Shown: positions 7,258 through 16,882 of the stretch, piece by piece
Layout of the letters: each line of letters begins with the position of its first letter
Numbering within the stretch: the stretch's first letter is position 1
Source of the DNA: an uncultured Bacteriovoracaceae bacterium
GTDB taxonomy: Bacteria > Bdellovibrionota > Bacteriovoracia > Bacteriovoracales > Bacteriovoracaceae
Length of the DNA: 40,395 nt
Direction: 5' to 3'
Assembly: GCA_938017795.1 (NCBI GenBank)
Contig: CALIJZ010000047.1
Location: 1-40,395, forward strand
Notes under the pieces: generated by a model
Database searches by the model: none
What the model was told of the DNA's origin: nothing
The model's input: the letters and a program-made list of their open reading frames with translations, nothing else
Made by a program: the position numbers and the translations under genes

Positions 7258-9976
7258 AGATGCAGTTGATCAAACAGTTAAAAAACTAACTGTAGGTGTA
7301 CCTAAGGTAATAGACGTATCTAGTAATGATTTAGATAGTAATTGTGCTCCAATAACTTATACAGCTGGAACTTGCACAAATTGTACTTTAACAGGTTTAC
7401 TGCCTTCGGTTTCAGTCACAGTTACAGCTTTAGGTGCTTGGGACTTTACTTATACTGCGACTTGTTCTGATGGAACGACAACTGATTCAGCTATCGTTTC
7501 TGGAAATGTACTTGCAGGTTCTTTAGCATCAATAGATGCTGTAGATGATATGGTCAGTTCAAGTATTGCAGGAACTCCTAATCCATCAATTAATGTAGCA
7601 ACTAATGATACAAAAAATTTCTTTTGTGGAACAGTGACTTATTTAGCGGGAATTTGTACTAATTGCACTTTTACAGGTTCACTTCCAACAGTTACTGTAA
7701 CTCCTACAGCACAAGGTGCTTGGAACCTTGCTTATACTGCAACTTGCTCTGATGGGTCTACTGCAGATACCGCTTCAATTTTTGGAACAGCCGCTTCTGC
7801 ACCTGTGGCAGCTATCATTGGTCATCAACCATCTGGTCCAATAGGAATAAATAATAATAAGGTTGGAATCATTGGAGGTTTTTCTGATGACTCAACTTAT
7901 AATGATACTTGTACGCCTCCAGGAACTAGAGAGATCCAATGGACTTTTGAAGTTAATGGGACAGATGTGGGGTCGATTGCTTATGCGACACTTGCTACAC
8001 CTATTACTCTTGCTGGCTCTAATTCTTCTTCAACGCATGGAGATCTTTTAGTTGATGATTGGACAACTTTTTTACCAGCAGTTGGTGGATCAGCTCCAGG
8101 ATTAGGGGATGTTATTTGTGTTCGAAATAATGTTAAGAATTGTGATGGTACATCTGGCTCGAGTGACTCTAATGAAGTTTGTTTTTGTTCGCCAAGTAAA
8201 CAAGTTTTTGCTTATACAGGAGCTGATCAAAATATAACCGTGCCGATAGGAGCATCGGAGACTTTAGTCAAATCATGGGGAGCTGGGGGTGGATGCGAAA
8301 AAGTATGGAACTCTCTTCATGCAAATGGGGGAGCTGGTGGATACTCTGAGTCTAAGTTTAGCGTTACTGTAGGAGCAGACTACTCTATTGTTATAGGAGA
8401 AAGAGGTTACGAAGGCGATAATGGAACTCATCCTTCTATATATGGTTTTGGAGCTCCTTCAGGAGCAGGTAATGATGGAACTGGAGCAGGATTAACAGGC
8501 CTATTTACAGGTAATTCTCCAGTTTTAAGTTCAGATCAAGTAAGATCGGTTGTAATTGCTGGTGGTGGTGGCGGTGGTGGAATCCATCGTACAGATGATT
8601 GTGCAAGTTCAGCATTTGTAAAAGATCATGGTGGTGCAGGAGGAGCACCAAACTCTGGTGGTGAAATCGATTTTTCAGGAGCAACTGGTATTTGTAATCT
8701 TCACAATGCCGGAGCAGGTGGAGGTTATGAAGGAGGAACTAATACATTTTCAACTGTTAAAGGTGGAAGTAGTTTTATTCAAGCGGGATCAGGCTTTTTA
8801 CAATATAATCCTATTTTTGGTGATATTAATTCTGTTAACTCTTTGGATGTAGATTATGCAGTAGGTACTTCTTTAGGATGCGATGGAGAAAACAATGCTC
8901 TTTTTGGTGGTCATGGACAATTAGTCACATATTGGATTCCACAATGTACGACAGCGACACCTGTGAATTCTTTATCAGTTGCATTTTGGGAAAGTACTTG
9001 GGGAAGTGGAACTTATCAGACTGGTACTCAAGGAGACACTAAAGCAACATTTGCAGATCTAGGAGATGGGGAGTTTGAAGATACGATGTACTTAAGAAGA
9101 GATGATGGAACTATTGTTTCATCAGGTACTGCTCAAATTATTTTAACTACAGATTCAGGAGACACACTCTCTCTTGATTATACGATTGGATCAGCTGCAA
9201 GTACTTTTACAAATGAAACAGGTTCAGGAGTTTTTGTGGGAGTTGAAACAGATGTAGCAGATGAAATTTCAGGAATAATAGGAGACTCGGAATTAATTAC
9301 GATTAAGAAAAAAGTTATCGCTGGATTGATTGGTCTTCGTGCAACTAATGCAGAGTCAATGAAAATAGAAATAAAGATTTTAGATGATAGTGCTAATGGC
9401 AATACTTTTAGTTCTAATAGCGATAATGTTACAAATTTAGAAGTTATTCATGGATATGCTTATGATAATCAAGTAAGATTTAATGTTGGTTCTAGTACTC
9501 TTGTCCCATTTGATCCTATTCCAGTTTATAACTTTTCTATTGGGTCTATAACTACGAGCACTAGTGGTATCGCTGGTTTTGATCAACCAGGTTCATCTGC
9601 AAACTGTGACACATCCTTACCAGGAGAAGAAGTATATACTGTTGGTGATCCTGTTGTGTTAACAGACTTAGTACTTTCGGGGGTTGTAAATCCGCTAAAT
9701 ATAACAGTGAATGGAGGGAATGCAAACACTTGGAATACGGCTATAACAAATTATTTTGCGACAGAGAATATCAATGGAACAGTTATTACTCCTAGTACTA
9801 CTATTACTGATTATTTAGGTACATCTGGAACGATACCAGCATGTTTTTCAAGATGGCATATTTGGAATTTAGTATGGATACCAAGCAGTGCAGGAACTTT
9901 AGATAAATTAGTTCTAGATATAGATTCCGGGACAAATATTATAGAAGTAACACCTAATCAAGTCTTAAGTTATTAA
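6899..9976 (+). CDS. large modular surface lipoprotein B
   Basis: A 1025-residue predicted lipoprotein (lipobox MLVSC). Residues 1-120 are shared with lipoprotein A. Two tandem repeats of about 90 residues follow (about 121-300), each starting IDAVD and containing ND, a CTNCT pair, GAW and YTATCSDG. They look like bacterial Ig/cadherin-like beta domains. The middle (about 440-690) is very Gly-rich, with AGGGGGGG, GGAGGAP and GAGGGYEGG, resembling Gly-rich domains of tail fibres and receptor-like proteins. The C-terminal 330 residues are beta-like and unrecognised. It is probably a long surface adhesin-like protein (inference). GGGG upstream of the ATG supports the start. A short GGT-repeat run lies at about 8560-8580. 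Confidence 0.8.
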   Translation: MKILMLFLVNVMLVSCINNKNARLWDPAGSSVSPISVDLDPITGIPGSSGNTLTGICTPDNSIVSIDCGAGVFTGTCVNGSFSIPTVSFGSSVPVICNSTITDSNGSTATDNETTSAPGIDAVDQTVKKLTVGVPKVIDVSSNDLDSNCAPITYTAGTCTNCTLTGLLPSVSVTVTALGAWDFTYTATCSDGTTTDSAIVSGNVLAGSLASIDAVDDMVSSSIAGTPNPSINVATNDTKNFFCGTVTYLAGICTNCTFTGSLPTVTVTPTAQGAWNLAYTATCSDGSTADTASIFGTAASAPVAAIIGHQPSGPIGINNNKVGIIGGFSDDSTYNDTCTPPGTREIQWTFEVNGTDVGSIAYATLATPITLAGSNSSSTHGDLLVDDWTTFLPAVGGSAPGLGDVICVRNNVKNCDGTSGSSDSNEVCFCSPSKQVFAYTGADQNITVPIGASETLVKSWGAGGGCEKVWNSLHANGGAGGYSESKFSVTVGADYSIVIGERGYEGDNGTHPSIYGFGAPSGAGNDGTGAGLTGLFTGNSPVLSSDQVRSVVIAGGGGGGGIHRTDDCASSAFVKDHGGAGGAPNSGGEIDFSGATGICNLHNAGAGGGYEGGTNTFSTVKGGSSFIQAGSGFLQYNPIFGDINSVNSLDVDYAVGTSLGCDGENNALFGGHGQLVTYWIPQCTTATPVNSLSVAFWESTWGSGTYQTGTQGDTKATFADLGDGEFEDTMYLRRDDGTIVSSGTAQIILTTDSGDTLSLDYTIGSAASTFTNETGSGVFVGVETDVADEISGIIGDSELITIKKKVIAGLIGLRATNAESMKIEIKILDDSANGNTFSSNSDNVTNLEVIHGYAYDNQVRFNVGSSTLVPFDPIPVYNFSIGSITTSTSGIAGFDQPGSSANCDTSLPGEEVYTVGDPVVLTDLVLSGVVNPLNITVNGGNANTWNTAITNYFATENINGTVITPSTTITDYLGTSGTIPACFSRWHIWNLVWIPSSAGTLDKLVLDIDSGTNIIEVTPNQVLSY

Positions 9977-9985
9977 AAAAGAATC

Positions 9986-11044
9986 TTAAGTTATATAAGA
10001 ATGCTTTTTGAAATTTGTATTAAAAGACTTACCTTTACTAAAGCCGATTGACTCGGCTTTAGTATTAGATTTACCAGATGTTCCAACACTTCTAACATTT
10101 CCATAGATAAGCTTAGTTGCATCTTTGACTAATAATTCAAGCTTTATAAGAGCGTTTTTTTGTTCATCGCAATATCCCTTCTTTTTACTTTGAAGATTGG
10201 AGAGTACTCCTTTAGAAAAACCCGCAAAAAATGAGTTTTTAGCCACTAATCCTTTCAAATTAGATTCTCTTTTTTGCTTTTTCCAAATCTCATCAAGAGA
10301 ACTTTCGAGAAAGTTAAAAATCTCTTGAGACTGCATAACTAGCTCTTTGGTTCCAAATGATTCAAGGGCATGGAGCTCATTACCATAATGAAAAATGACA
10401 CCAAAATTCATAGATTGCATAATGTGATAGATTGAGTCTATTTTTGAATTCTTTCTTTTAAATTCACAAAGGCAATGGACATAATAAATCTGTTCCGTAT
10501 CTAGAAATTCATTTTCAAGGATTAGTTGATTTGCCTTCTCTAGGGCCAGGGATGCTTCATGTATATTATCACTTTTAGATAAGGCGATAAGTTTCTTGTA
10601 TCTGGATTCTACTTTGTTAGAGCTTTGTTTCACATCTTCTATTATTTCAATAGTTGCAGCACTTACATTTTTACCCCAATTATACTTTTTACATATTTTG
10701 TTAAATTCATGACCATGTGGAAGTACCTGATTTCCATACTCTAAATAGGTTAGATAATGGGCCAACTCATGTCTTAGAAGATCCAACAAAACTTGATCAC
10801 TCAAACCAGTGCAGTAAGTATAATTTAATTCAATCGTATATGTATTGCTGTTAAATCTTCCGAGAGTTTTCGATTTTAATTCTTGATCATCAATAAACGA
10901 TTCTACACAAATAGGGTAGAGGTAATTTTTATACTTGAATCTCTTAGTCTTTACTTCTAAACCTATCTCAGTTTTTAAAATCTCTATCAAGCTTTTATGT
11001 GCTTGTTTATTGAATATAATGATCTTATTGGAAAAATGTCTCAC
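9986..11044 (-). CDS. SprT-like zinc metallopeptidase fused to DUF2786 domain
   Basis: A 352-residue protein with an N-terminal SprT-like domain. It has HELAHYL (about 91-97) with a third ligand in HGHEF about 20 residues on, the HExxH...HG pattern of SprT/Spartan folds. A second region follows (about 145-185): a YKKLIALSKSDNIHEASLALEKANQL helix typical of DUF2786, then FFAGFSKGV. The start is a GTG with no clear ribosome-binding site. No signal peptide is seen, so it is cytoplasmic and possibly DNA- or phage-related (inference). The last codons contain a perfect 12-bp hairpin. A truncated relic of its end lies at 6595-6655. Confidence 0.8.
   Translation of the reverse strand: MRHFSNKIIIFNKQAHKSLIEILKTEIGLEVKTKRFKYKNYLYPICVESFIDDQELKSKTLGRFNSNTYTIELNYTYCTGLSDQVLLDLLRHELAHYLTYLEYGNQVLPHGHEFNKICKKYNWGKNVSAATIEIIEDVKQSSNKVESRYKKLIALSKSDNIHEASLALEKANQLILENEFLDTEQIYYVHCLCEFKRKNSKIDSIYHIMQSMNFGVIFHYGNELHALESFGTKELVMQSQEIFNFLESSLDEIWKKQKRESNLKGLVAKNSFFAGFSKGVLSNLQSKKKGYCDEQKNALIKLELLVKDATKLIYGNVRSVGTSGKSNTKAESIGFSKGKSFNTNFKKHSYIT
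9991..10097 (+). repeat. intact partner of the SprT-end relic
   Basis: The 3' end of the SprT-like gene matches the relic at 6595-6655 in two blocks, 9991-10024 and about 10062-10090. The intervening ~40-50 bases are absent from the relic. Together with the 5' repeat pair this defines the duplicated unit. Confidence 0.8.
10036..10064. repeat. perfect 12-bp inverted repeat inside coding sequence
   Basis: TACTAAAGCCGA at 10036-10047 is the exact reverse complement of 10053-10064, with a 5-base loop. It lies within the codons of the SprT-like C-terminus and lacks a T-run, so it is a weak terminator candidate for lipoprotein B at best. Confidence 0.6.
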
Positions 11045-11269
11045 AAAGAATTTTATAAATATTTGATGCTTTTAACAATTAAATTAAATTTAATTTTTTA
11101 TTAGCAACATTTAGAGGCATTTTTTTGGACTCTGACAATGTCGTAAAAGTGTCACGAATAGAAGGCATTTCTAAGCTGAAATCAAACAATTCGAAGCTAA
11201 GAACCACATCGAAAATTTTCATTACTATATCCTAAAGAGAAAGATCTAGTTTTCCGATAAAATAACAGT

Positions 11270-13474
11270 ATGAAAAAATTATTAACTTTATTCTCGCTCT
11301 TCCTTTTATTTAATAGTTGTCTTGAAGGAGATACTAATGTTGGGATGAATTACGGAAACTATAGGAAAGCATTTGAACCAATTATGGGCTGTATGAACGA
11401 AAAGGCAATCAACTTTGATAAAGTGTATGAGATAGAAGATGGAAGTTGTAGTTTTGTATGGTGTGCTGCTGAAGGATTTGATGAAACAAACACTGAATTT
11501 GAAAGCTCCGTGGTTACGCCGTATTTAGAACTAATCAAAACGATTGTTCATGACCATACAGGCGAGGGGATTGAAAAGCATTCAGGTGAGCTAATTAAAG
11601 ATGCCTGTCACACGATCTCTGGATGTATGAATAGAGAAGCATCGAATTTCAACTCTATTGCCAATAAAGAAAATGGTAAATGTACTTTTAAAGGCTGTCC
11701 TCTTTTAGATAAAGATTTAGAGAGAGAATTTAATTCTTATAAAGAACAATTCCCTCAAACAGTTTTAGATAATAATTGTGAAAGTTTCAGAGGATGTATT
11801 GAAGAAAAAGCGATTAATTTTCAAAGTGATAAGAAACTTCCTAATAATACATGTATCTTTAGAGGATGTCCGATCTTAGATGAAAAACTAAAGACTGATT
11901 ATGCCAGGTACAAAACTGAATTTCCTGATGCTAAAGCCTTAAGAAATACTTGTAAAAGTTTAACGGGTTGTATGGAAGAGAAGGCATTTAATTTTGATAA
12001 GAAATTTAAAATAGCAGATGCAAGTTGTAAATTTAAAGGGTGCCCAACTTTAGATGAAGATTTAGGGAAGGCATTTAATGATTATAAGATGAGATTTCCA
12101 ACTGCTGCTCAATTAGATAATACTTGTGATAAATTTACAGGTTGTCTAGAACCTCTGGCAATGAATTTTGAAAAAGATAAGAAAATTGCTGATGCAAGTT
12201 GTGAGTTTAAAGGTTGTGTTTTATTAGACGCAAAACTTAAGAGAGCCTATAATAAGTATAGAATGAAGTTTCCAACTTCTAAAAAAATTATAGATACTTG
12301 TCCTGATTTTGAAGGGTGTTTAGATTCAAATGCTACTAATTTTGAAGCAGATAAAAAGTTAGAAAATGGGAAATGTAATTTTTCTTGGTGTTCGAGAGAA
12401 GGCTTTGAGTTTACAAATGTTTTAATGCAAGCAAAGGTTGATAAATATCTCGAGACTTTAGCAAATTTAAATATTAATTATACTGGTGTGACCAAAGATC
12501 GTTTCAGATGTGGTAAGAGATTAGGATGTATGGAATCAAAGGCTAAGAATTTTTTAGCAGCTGCAACAAAAGAAAATGGAACTTGCGAATTTGAAGGATG
12601 TCCAATTTTTGACCCTGAACTAGAAGAATCTTATGAGGACTATAAGAAAATATTTACAAAAGCAAAACTACAAAATACTTGTCCTGGAGAACAAGTAGAG
12701 ACTTTTAATCAAAACGATAGACCCCATCTTGGAGTCTTATGGGTTATAGATAATTCTGGTTCAATGTCTGGAGATCAACAGAATCTAGCAAATAACTTTA
12801 GTTCTTTTATTCAGAGTTTTCTTGAAAAAAACCTCCGTTTTACAATGGGGATAACAACAACAGATAATCAACACAGCACTACTTCTATGCTTAAGTTAAC
12901 TTCAGAGAGAGCAAATCAGAATAAGACTCAATTTATCGCAGATTTTCAATCTCTTATTAAAGTAGGTATTAATGGATCTTTTGTAGAGAGAGGCCTAAAT
13001 GGGGCATTTAATTTCTTAGCAACCCATGAAGATGGTTTATTAGTTACTCCTGAGTCTCCTCTTGCTGTTATTTATGTTAGTGACGAAGAAGATCAATCAC
13101 CATTTGCTGTCTCACATTATCATTCTCAGTTATTAACAATGGTAAACAAGGCATCTCAACTTCACGTTAGCTCTATAGTTAGTCCAAGTTTCGCTAGATA
13201 TAATAGTATGGCTGATCTTACAAATGGATTAAAATTAAATATTAACGATAATGACTTTGGAAGTCACTTAAGTAAAATCTCTGATGATTTAGTAAAGCTA
13301 GTAGACTTATTTAAGTTAAAAAATCGACCATTTACGCCTACGTTAAAGGTATTTGTAGATGGACAAGAAGTTAGTAATTGGCAATACAATAGCGTTAAGA
13401 ATGCTATCGATTTTACATCGGCTCCAGACTTTAATTCAATAGTTGAAGTGAAGTACTTAGTAAAAGAGAAATAA
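11270..13474 (+). CDS. VWA-domain lipoprotein with seven Cys-rich GC...A.NF...C repeats
   Basis: A 734-residue predicted lipoprotein (FNSC, Cys about 17). Residues about 40-440 carry seven copies of a 23-residue motif, GC(M/L)xxxAxNFxxxxxxxxxxxCxF. They are separated by linkers with GC(P/V)xLD and NTC, so each unit supplies paired cysteines. The motif matches the GCTDPxAxNYxxxAxxDDGSC element common in marine secreted proteins (family knowledge). From about residue 485 there is a von Willebrand A domain with MIDAS DNSGSMSG, a later conserved Ser/Thr segment, and YVSDEEDQ. It is likely a surface or outer-membrane adhesion protein. It ends 2 nt before the convergent sdhB stop. Confidence 0.82.
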   Translation: MKKLLTLFSLFLLFNSCLEGDTNVGMNYGNYRKAFEPIMGCMNEKAINFDKVYEIEDGSCSFVWCAAEGFDETNTEFESSVVTPYLELIKTIVHDHTGEGIEKHSGELIKDACHTISGCMNREASNFNSIANKENGKCTFKGCPLLDKDLEREFNSYKEQFPQTVLDNNCESFRGCIEEKAINFQSDKKLPNNTCIFRGCPILDEKLKTDYARYKTEFPDAKALRNTCKSLTGCMEEKAFNFDKKFKIADASCKFKGCPTLDEDLGKAFNDYKMRFPTAAQLDNTCDKFTGCLEPLAMNFEKDKKIADASCEFKGCVLLDAKLKRAYNKYRMKFPTSKKIIDTCPDFEGCLDSNATNFEADKKLENGKCNFSWCSREGFEFTNVLMQAKVDKYLETLANLNINYTGVTKDRFRCGKRLGCMESKAKNFLAAATKENGTCEFEGCPIFDPELEESYEDYKKIFTKAKLQNTCPGEQVETFNQNDRPHLGVLWVIDNSGSMSGDQQNLANNFSSFIQSFLEKNLRFTMGITTTDNQHSTTSMLKLTSERANQNKTQFIADFQSLIKVGINGSFVERGLNGAFNFLATHEDGLLVTPESPLAVIYVSDEEDQSPFAVSHYHSQLLTMVNKASQLHVSSIVSPSFARYNSMADLTNGLKLNINDNDFGSHLSKISDDLVKLVDLFKLKNRPFTPTLKVFVDGQEVSNWQYNSVKNAIDFTSAPDFNSIVEVKYLVKEK

Positions 13475-13476
13475 AA

Positions 13477-14238
13477 CTACTTATTAGAAAGAGCTGACTT
13501 AAAGAATTCTCTATTCATTCTAGCAATGTTAGAGAGTTCTATCCCTTTAGGACAACTTGCCTCACATTCAGCAGCATTAGTACAATTTCCAAACCCTAGC
13601 TCATCCATTTTCTTAACCATACCAAGAGCTCGTTCTTTAGCCTCAGCTTTCCCTTGGGGCAGCAGAGCAAGCTGAGATAGCTTAGCCGATGTAAAAAGCA
13701 TCGCTGAAGCATTTTCACAGCTTGCGACGCATGCTCCGCAGCCAATACAAGCTGCTGCATCCATTGCAAGTTCAGCTGTTTCTTTACCGATAGGAATTGC
13801 GTTTCCATCTGGAGCGTTACCAGCGTTCATAGATACAAATCCACCAGCGGCGATAATTTCATCAAAGGCAGTTCGATCAACCATTAAGTCTTTATGAACG
13901 GGAAAAGCTTTTGCTCTAAATGGTTCAATAATAATAGTATCACCATCTTTAAAACTTCTCATATGAAGCTGACAAGTAGTTGTTAGTTTTTGAGGACCAT
14001 GAGCTTCACCATTAATCATGAGAGAGCACATACCACATATTCCTTCTCGACAATCATGATCAAAGGCAACAGGGTCGGATCCAGAATTAATAAGATTCTC
14101 ATTTAGTAAATCAAGCATCTCAAGAAAGCTCATATCTGGGCTAACATTATCAAGATTATAATCTTGCATGGCACCCTTTGAGTTGTTATCAGCTTGACGC
14201 CAAATTTTTAATTTAATTTTCATACTTTGTGCACTCAT
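13477..14238 (-). CDS. sdhB: succinate dehydrogenase iron-sulfur subunit
   Basis: A 253-residue iron-sulfur subunit that passes electrons from the flavoprotein to the membrane cytochrome. The [2Fe-2S] ligands are C63, C68, C71 and C89. The C-terminal domain has [11 protein letters not shown] (164, 167, 170, 174) and [14 protein letters not shown] (219, 225, 229) for the [4Fe-4S] and [3Fe-4S] clusters. The sequence type ([15 protein letters not shown]) is that of type-B enzymes that use menaquinone. GAGGAAG lies 5-6 nt before the ATG. It is the last gene of the sdhCAB operon, 10 nt after sdhA. Confidence 0.95.
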   Translation of the reverse strand: MSAQSMKIKLKIWRQADNNSKGAMQDYNLDNVSPDMSFLEMLDLLNENLINSGSDPVAFDHDCREGICGMCSLMINGEAHGPQKLTTTCQLHMRSFKDGDTIIIEPFRAKAFPVHKDLMVDRTAFDEIIAAGGFVSMNAGNAPDGNAIPIGKETAELAMDAAACIGCGACVASCENASAMLFTSAKLSQLALLPQGKAEAKERALGMVKKMDELGFGNCTNAAECEASCPKGIELSNIARMNREFFKSALSNK

Positions 14239-14248
14239 AAGTCTTCCT

Positions 14249-16168
14249 CTACTTATAACTTCTAGTTGTTAGTTTTACGTTTTCAAATTCTAGATTTTCT
14301 ACATTTCGGATTGGATCTTTGCCTTCTCCGTTATATTCCCAAGCGGCAACGTGAGTGAATTTATCATCATCTCTTCTTGCTTCACCTTCTTCTGTTTGAA
14401 ATTCATCTCTGAAGTGACCACCACATGACTCATCTCTTGTTAGAGCGTCTCTTGCCATCAGTTCACCAATTTCAAGGAAGTCACTTACTCGTATTGCCTT
14501 TTCCAGCTCAGTATTAATTCCTTTATTTGATCCTGGAACGTTTACATCTTGTTTGAATTCTTCTTGTAGCTTTTTAATCTTGTCGATACCGGTTTGTAGA
14601 GAGTCAGCATTTCTACTCATCCCAACATGCTCCCACATAATCTTTCCAAGTTTTTTATGAATGGATTCAACTGATTGAGAACCTTTTGTTTCAAGTAGTC
14701 CGTTAAGTCTAAGCTTTGTACTTTGAAGGGCATCTTTATAAGCACTATGATCTGTTGTAATACTTTGATCAATAACGTTTGATGCAAAATAATTTCCTAT
14801 TGTATAAGGAATGACAAAGTATCCATCAGCCAGTCCTTGCATTAAGGCACTTGCTCCTAATCTATTAGCACCATGATCAGAAAAATTCGCTTCCCCTAAA
14901 ACATGTAGGCCTGGAACAGTAGTCATTAAATTATAATCAACCCAAACTCCACCCATCGTATAATGAACAGCAGGGTAGATTCTCATAGGAGATTTATACG
15001 GTGATTCATCAGTAATTCTTTGATACATCTCAAAAAGATTTCCATATCGACCTCTAATTGTATCTTCACCATCTCGTGCAATAGCATCTGCAAAGTCTAG
15101 ATAAACTGCCACACCCGTGGATCCAACACCTCGTCCACCATCAACTTGAAGTTTTGCATTTCTACTAGCAACATCTCTTGGAACAAGGTTTCCAAAACTT
15201 GGATAAATTCTTTCTAGATAATAATCTCGCTCACTTTCAGGGATATCATTTGGCTTCCTAGTATCACCTTGTTTTTTAGGAACCCAAACTCGACCATCAT
15301 TTCGAAGTGATTCACTCATAAGTGTTAGCTTGGATTGATTCTCTCCATGAACTGGAATACAAGTTGGATGAATTTGTGTAAAACATGCATTAGCAAACAT
15401 GGCCCCTTTCTTATAGGCCTGCCAAGCACCTGAACTATTTGATGCCATAGCATTTGTAGATAGGTAATAAGCATTTCCATATCCACCAGTAGCTAAAATA
15501 ACGGCATCTGCATGATATGTTTCTAACTCACCAGTAATAATATTTCTAACGACTATCCCACGGGCCTGACCATTGATCACAACAAGTTCAGTCATCTCTC
15601 TTCTTGTATGAAGCTTAATCTTTCCTTTAGCAACCATTCTCATCATCGATGAGTAAGCTCCAAGAAGTAATTGTTGACCAGTTTGTCCTCTAGCATAAAA
15701 AGTTCTAGAAACCTGAGCTCCACCAAATGATCTATTGGCTAAATATCCACCATATTCTCTTGCAAAAGGCACTCCTTGAGCAACACATTGGTCAATAATA
15801 TTATTAGCAACTTGAGCTAATCGATATACGTTAGCTTCTCTAGATCTATAATCTCCACCTTTAATAGTGTCATAGAAAAGTCTCCAAACACTATCGCCAT
15901 CATTTGGATAATTCTTTGCTGCATTGATTCCACCTTGAGCTGCAATAGAGTGAGCTCTTCTTGGAGAATCTTGAATACAAAAACTTTGAACGTTATATCC
16001 AAGCTCGGCCATCGTACTTGCTGCACTTGCACCAGCTAAACCTGTTCCGACAACTATCACATTAAATTTTCTTTTATTAGACGGGTTCACAAGTTTCATA
16101 TCAAACTTGTATTGCTCCCACTTATCTTCTAATTTCCCACCTGGTACTTTTGAATCTAATTTACTCAT
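14249..16168 (-). CDS. sdhA: succinate dehydrogenase/fumarate reductase flavoprotein subunit
   Basis: A 639-residue flavoprotein catalysing succinate to fumarate oxidation at the cytoplasmic face of the inner membrane. The FAD-binding [11 protein letters not shown] is near residues 41-51. The covalent FAD histidine is in [11 protein letters not shown] (about H73). The substrate-site segments include [15 protein letters not shown] and [14 protein letters not shown]. The C-terminal helical domain ends with [13 protein letters not shown]. The length is long, as in type-B enzymes. It lies 12 nt after sdhC. Whether it runs as dehydrogenase or reductase in vivo cannot be read from sequence. Confidence 0.96.
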   Translation of the reverse strand: MSKLDSKVPGGKLEDKWEQYKFDMKLVNPSNKRKFNVIVVGTGLAGASAASTMAELGYNVQSFCIQDSPRRAHSIAAQGGINAAKNYPNDGDSVWRLFYDTIKGGDYRSREANVYRLAQVANNIIDQCVAQGVPFAREYGGYLANRSFGGAQVSRTFYARGQTGQQLLLGAYSSMMRMVAKGKIKLHTRREMTELVVINGQARGIVVRNIITGELETYHADAVILATGGYGNAYYLSTNAMASNSSGAWQAYKKGAMFANACFTQIHPTCIPVHGENQSKLTLMSESLRNDGRVWVPKKQGDTRKPNDIPESERDYYLERIYPSFGNLVPRDVASRNAKLQVDGGRGVGSTGVAVYLDFADAIARDGEDTIRGRYGNLFEMYQRITDESPYKSPMRIYPAVHYTMGGVWVDYNLMTTVPGLHVLGEANFSDHGANRLGASALMQGLADGYFVIPYTIGNYFASNVIDQSITTDHSAYKDALQSTKLRLNGLLETKGSQSVESIHKKLGKIMWEHVGMSRNADSLQTGIDKIKKLQEEFKQDVNVPGSNKGINTELEKAIRVSDFLEIGELMARDALTRDESCGGHFRDEFQTEEGEARRDDDKFTHVAAWEYNGEGKDPIRNVENLEFENVKLTTRSYK

Positions 16169-16180
16169 TATATATATTCC

Positions 16181-16882
16181 TTAATAATTTAGCGTTGTGG
16201 AGATGTAGTATCCATAAATTGAAAGCCCAGAAAAACCTACAGTTAGAAACAAGCTTAAAGCACATCCTAATTTTTTAATTAATGGTGTGTAACGAGCATG
16301 TCGGAAACCAACAGATTGAAAAGCAGATTGAACTCCATGAGATAAATGTATTCCCATGGCAATCATGGCCAAAACATACCAAGCTGTATAGAAAGGGTTT
16401 GCAAAGTATTCGATAACAGTACGGTATAGGTCTCTGACAATAATTCCATCTAAATCGAATTCGTAATAAGTTCCATACTTAAAACACCATAAATGTAGAC
16501 AAATAAAAATTAAGATAACAATTCCTGTATAGGGCATCGTATTAGAAGCAAAAGTTGCTCCTCGGCCGGTTCGTTGTTTTGAATAATATTTTACGGGTCT
16601 TGCTTTCCTATTTTGCCATACTAATGAAATAGCTAAAACAAGGTGGGTTAGAAATATTGCTAATAGAATTATTTCAGCAATTATTAAAAGAGGTCCTAGG
16701 CTCATAAGTTTGTGTCCATATTCATTAAAAGCAGCTGGACCTAGTAAAAGAAGAAAGTTTCCCAAAAGGTGAGCTTTTAAAAAGCCAATGAGTAAGAACG
16801 CAGTTACACCCATTAATTGCTTCTTTCCAATCGATGAACATAAGTAACCACAAATTCCAGACGTGCAAGCTTGCGAGGCCAT
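16181..16882 (-). CDS. sdhC: succinate dehydrogenase cytochrome b558-type membrane subunit
   Basis: A 233-residue single membrane anchor of a type-B (Bacillus/Wolinella-like) succinate:quinone oxidoreductase. Five hydrophobic helices are visible. One histidine lies in each of the first four: H38 (KAHLLGN), H80 (LTHLVLA), H130 (CLHLWCF) and H179 (MGIHLSHG). These are the expected axial ligands for two b haems. AGGAT precedes the ATG. It is the first gene of sdhCAB, so the operon promoter should lie between here and about 17000. Confidence 0.93.
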   Translation of the reverse strand: MASQACTSGICGYLCSSIGKKQLMGVTAFLLIGFLKAHLLGNFLLLLGPAAFNEYGHKLMSLGPLLIIAEIILLAIFLTHLVLAISLVWQNRKARPVKYYSKQRTGRGATFASNTMPYTGIVILIFICLHLWCFKYGTYYEFDLDGIIVRDLYRTVIEYFANPFYTAWYVLAMIAMGIHLSHGVQSAFQSVGFRHARYTPLIKKLGCALSLFLTVGFSGLSIYGYYISTTLNY

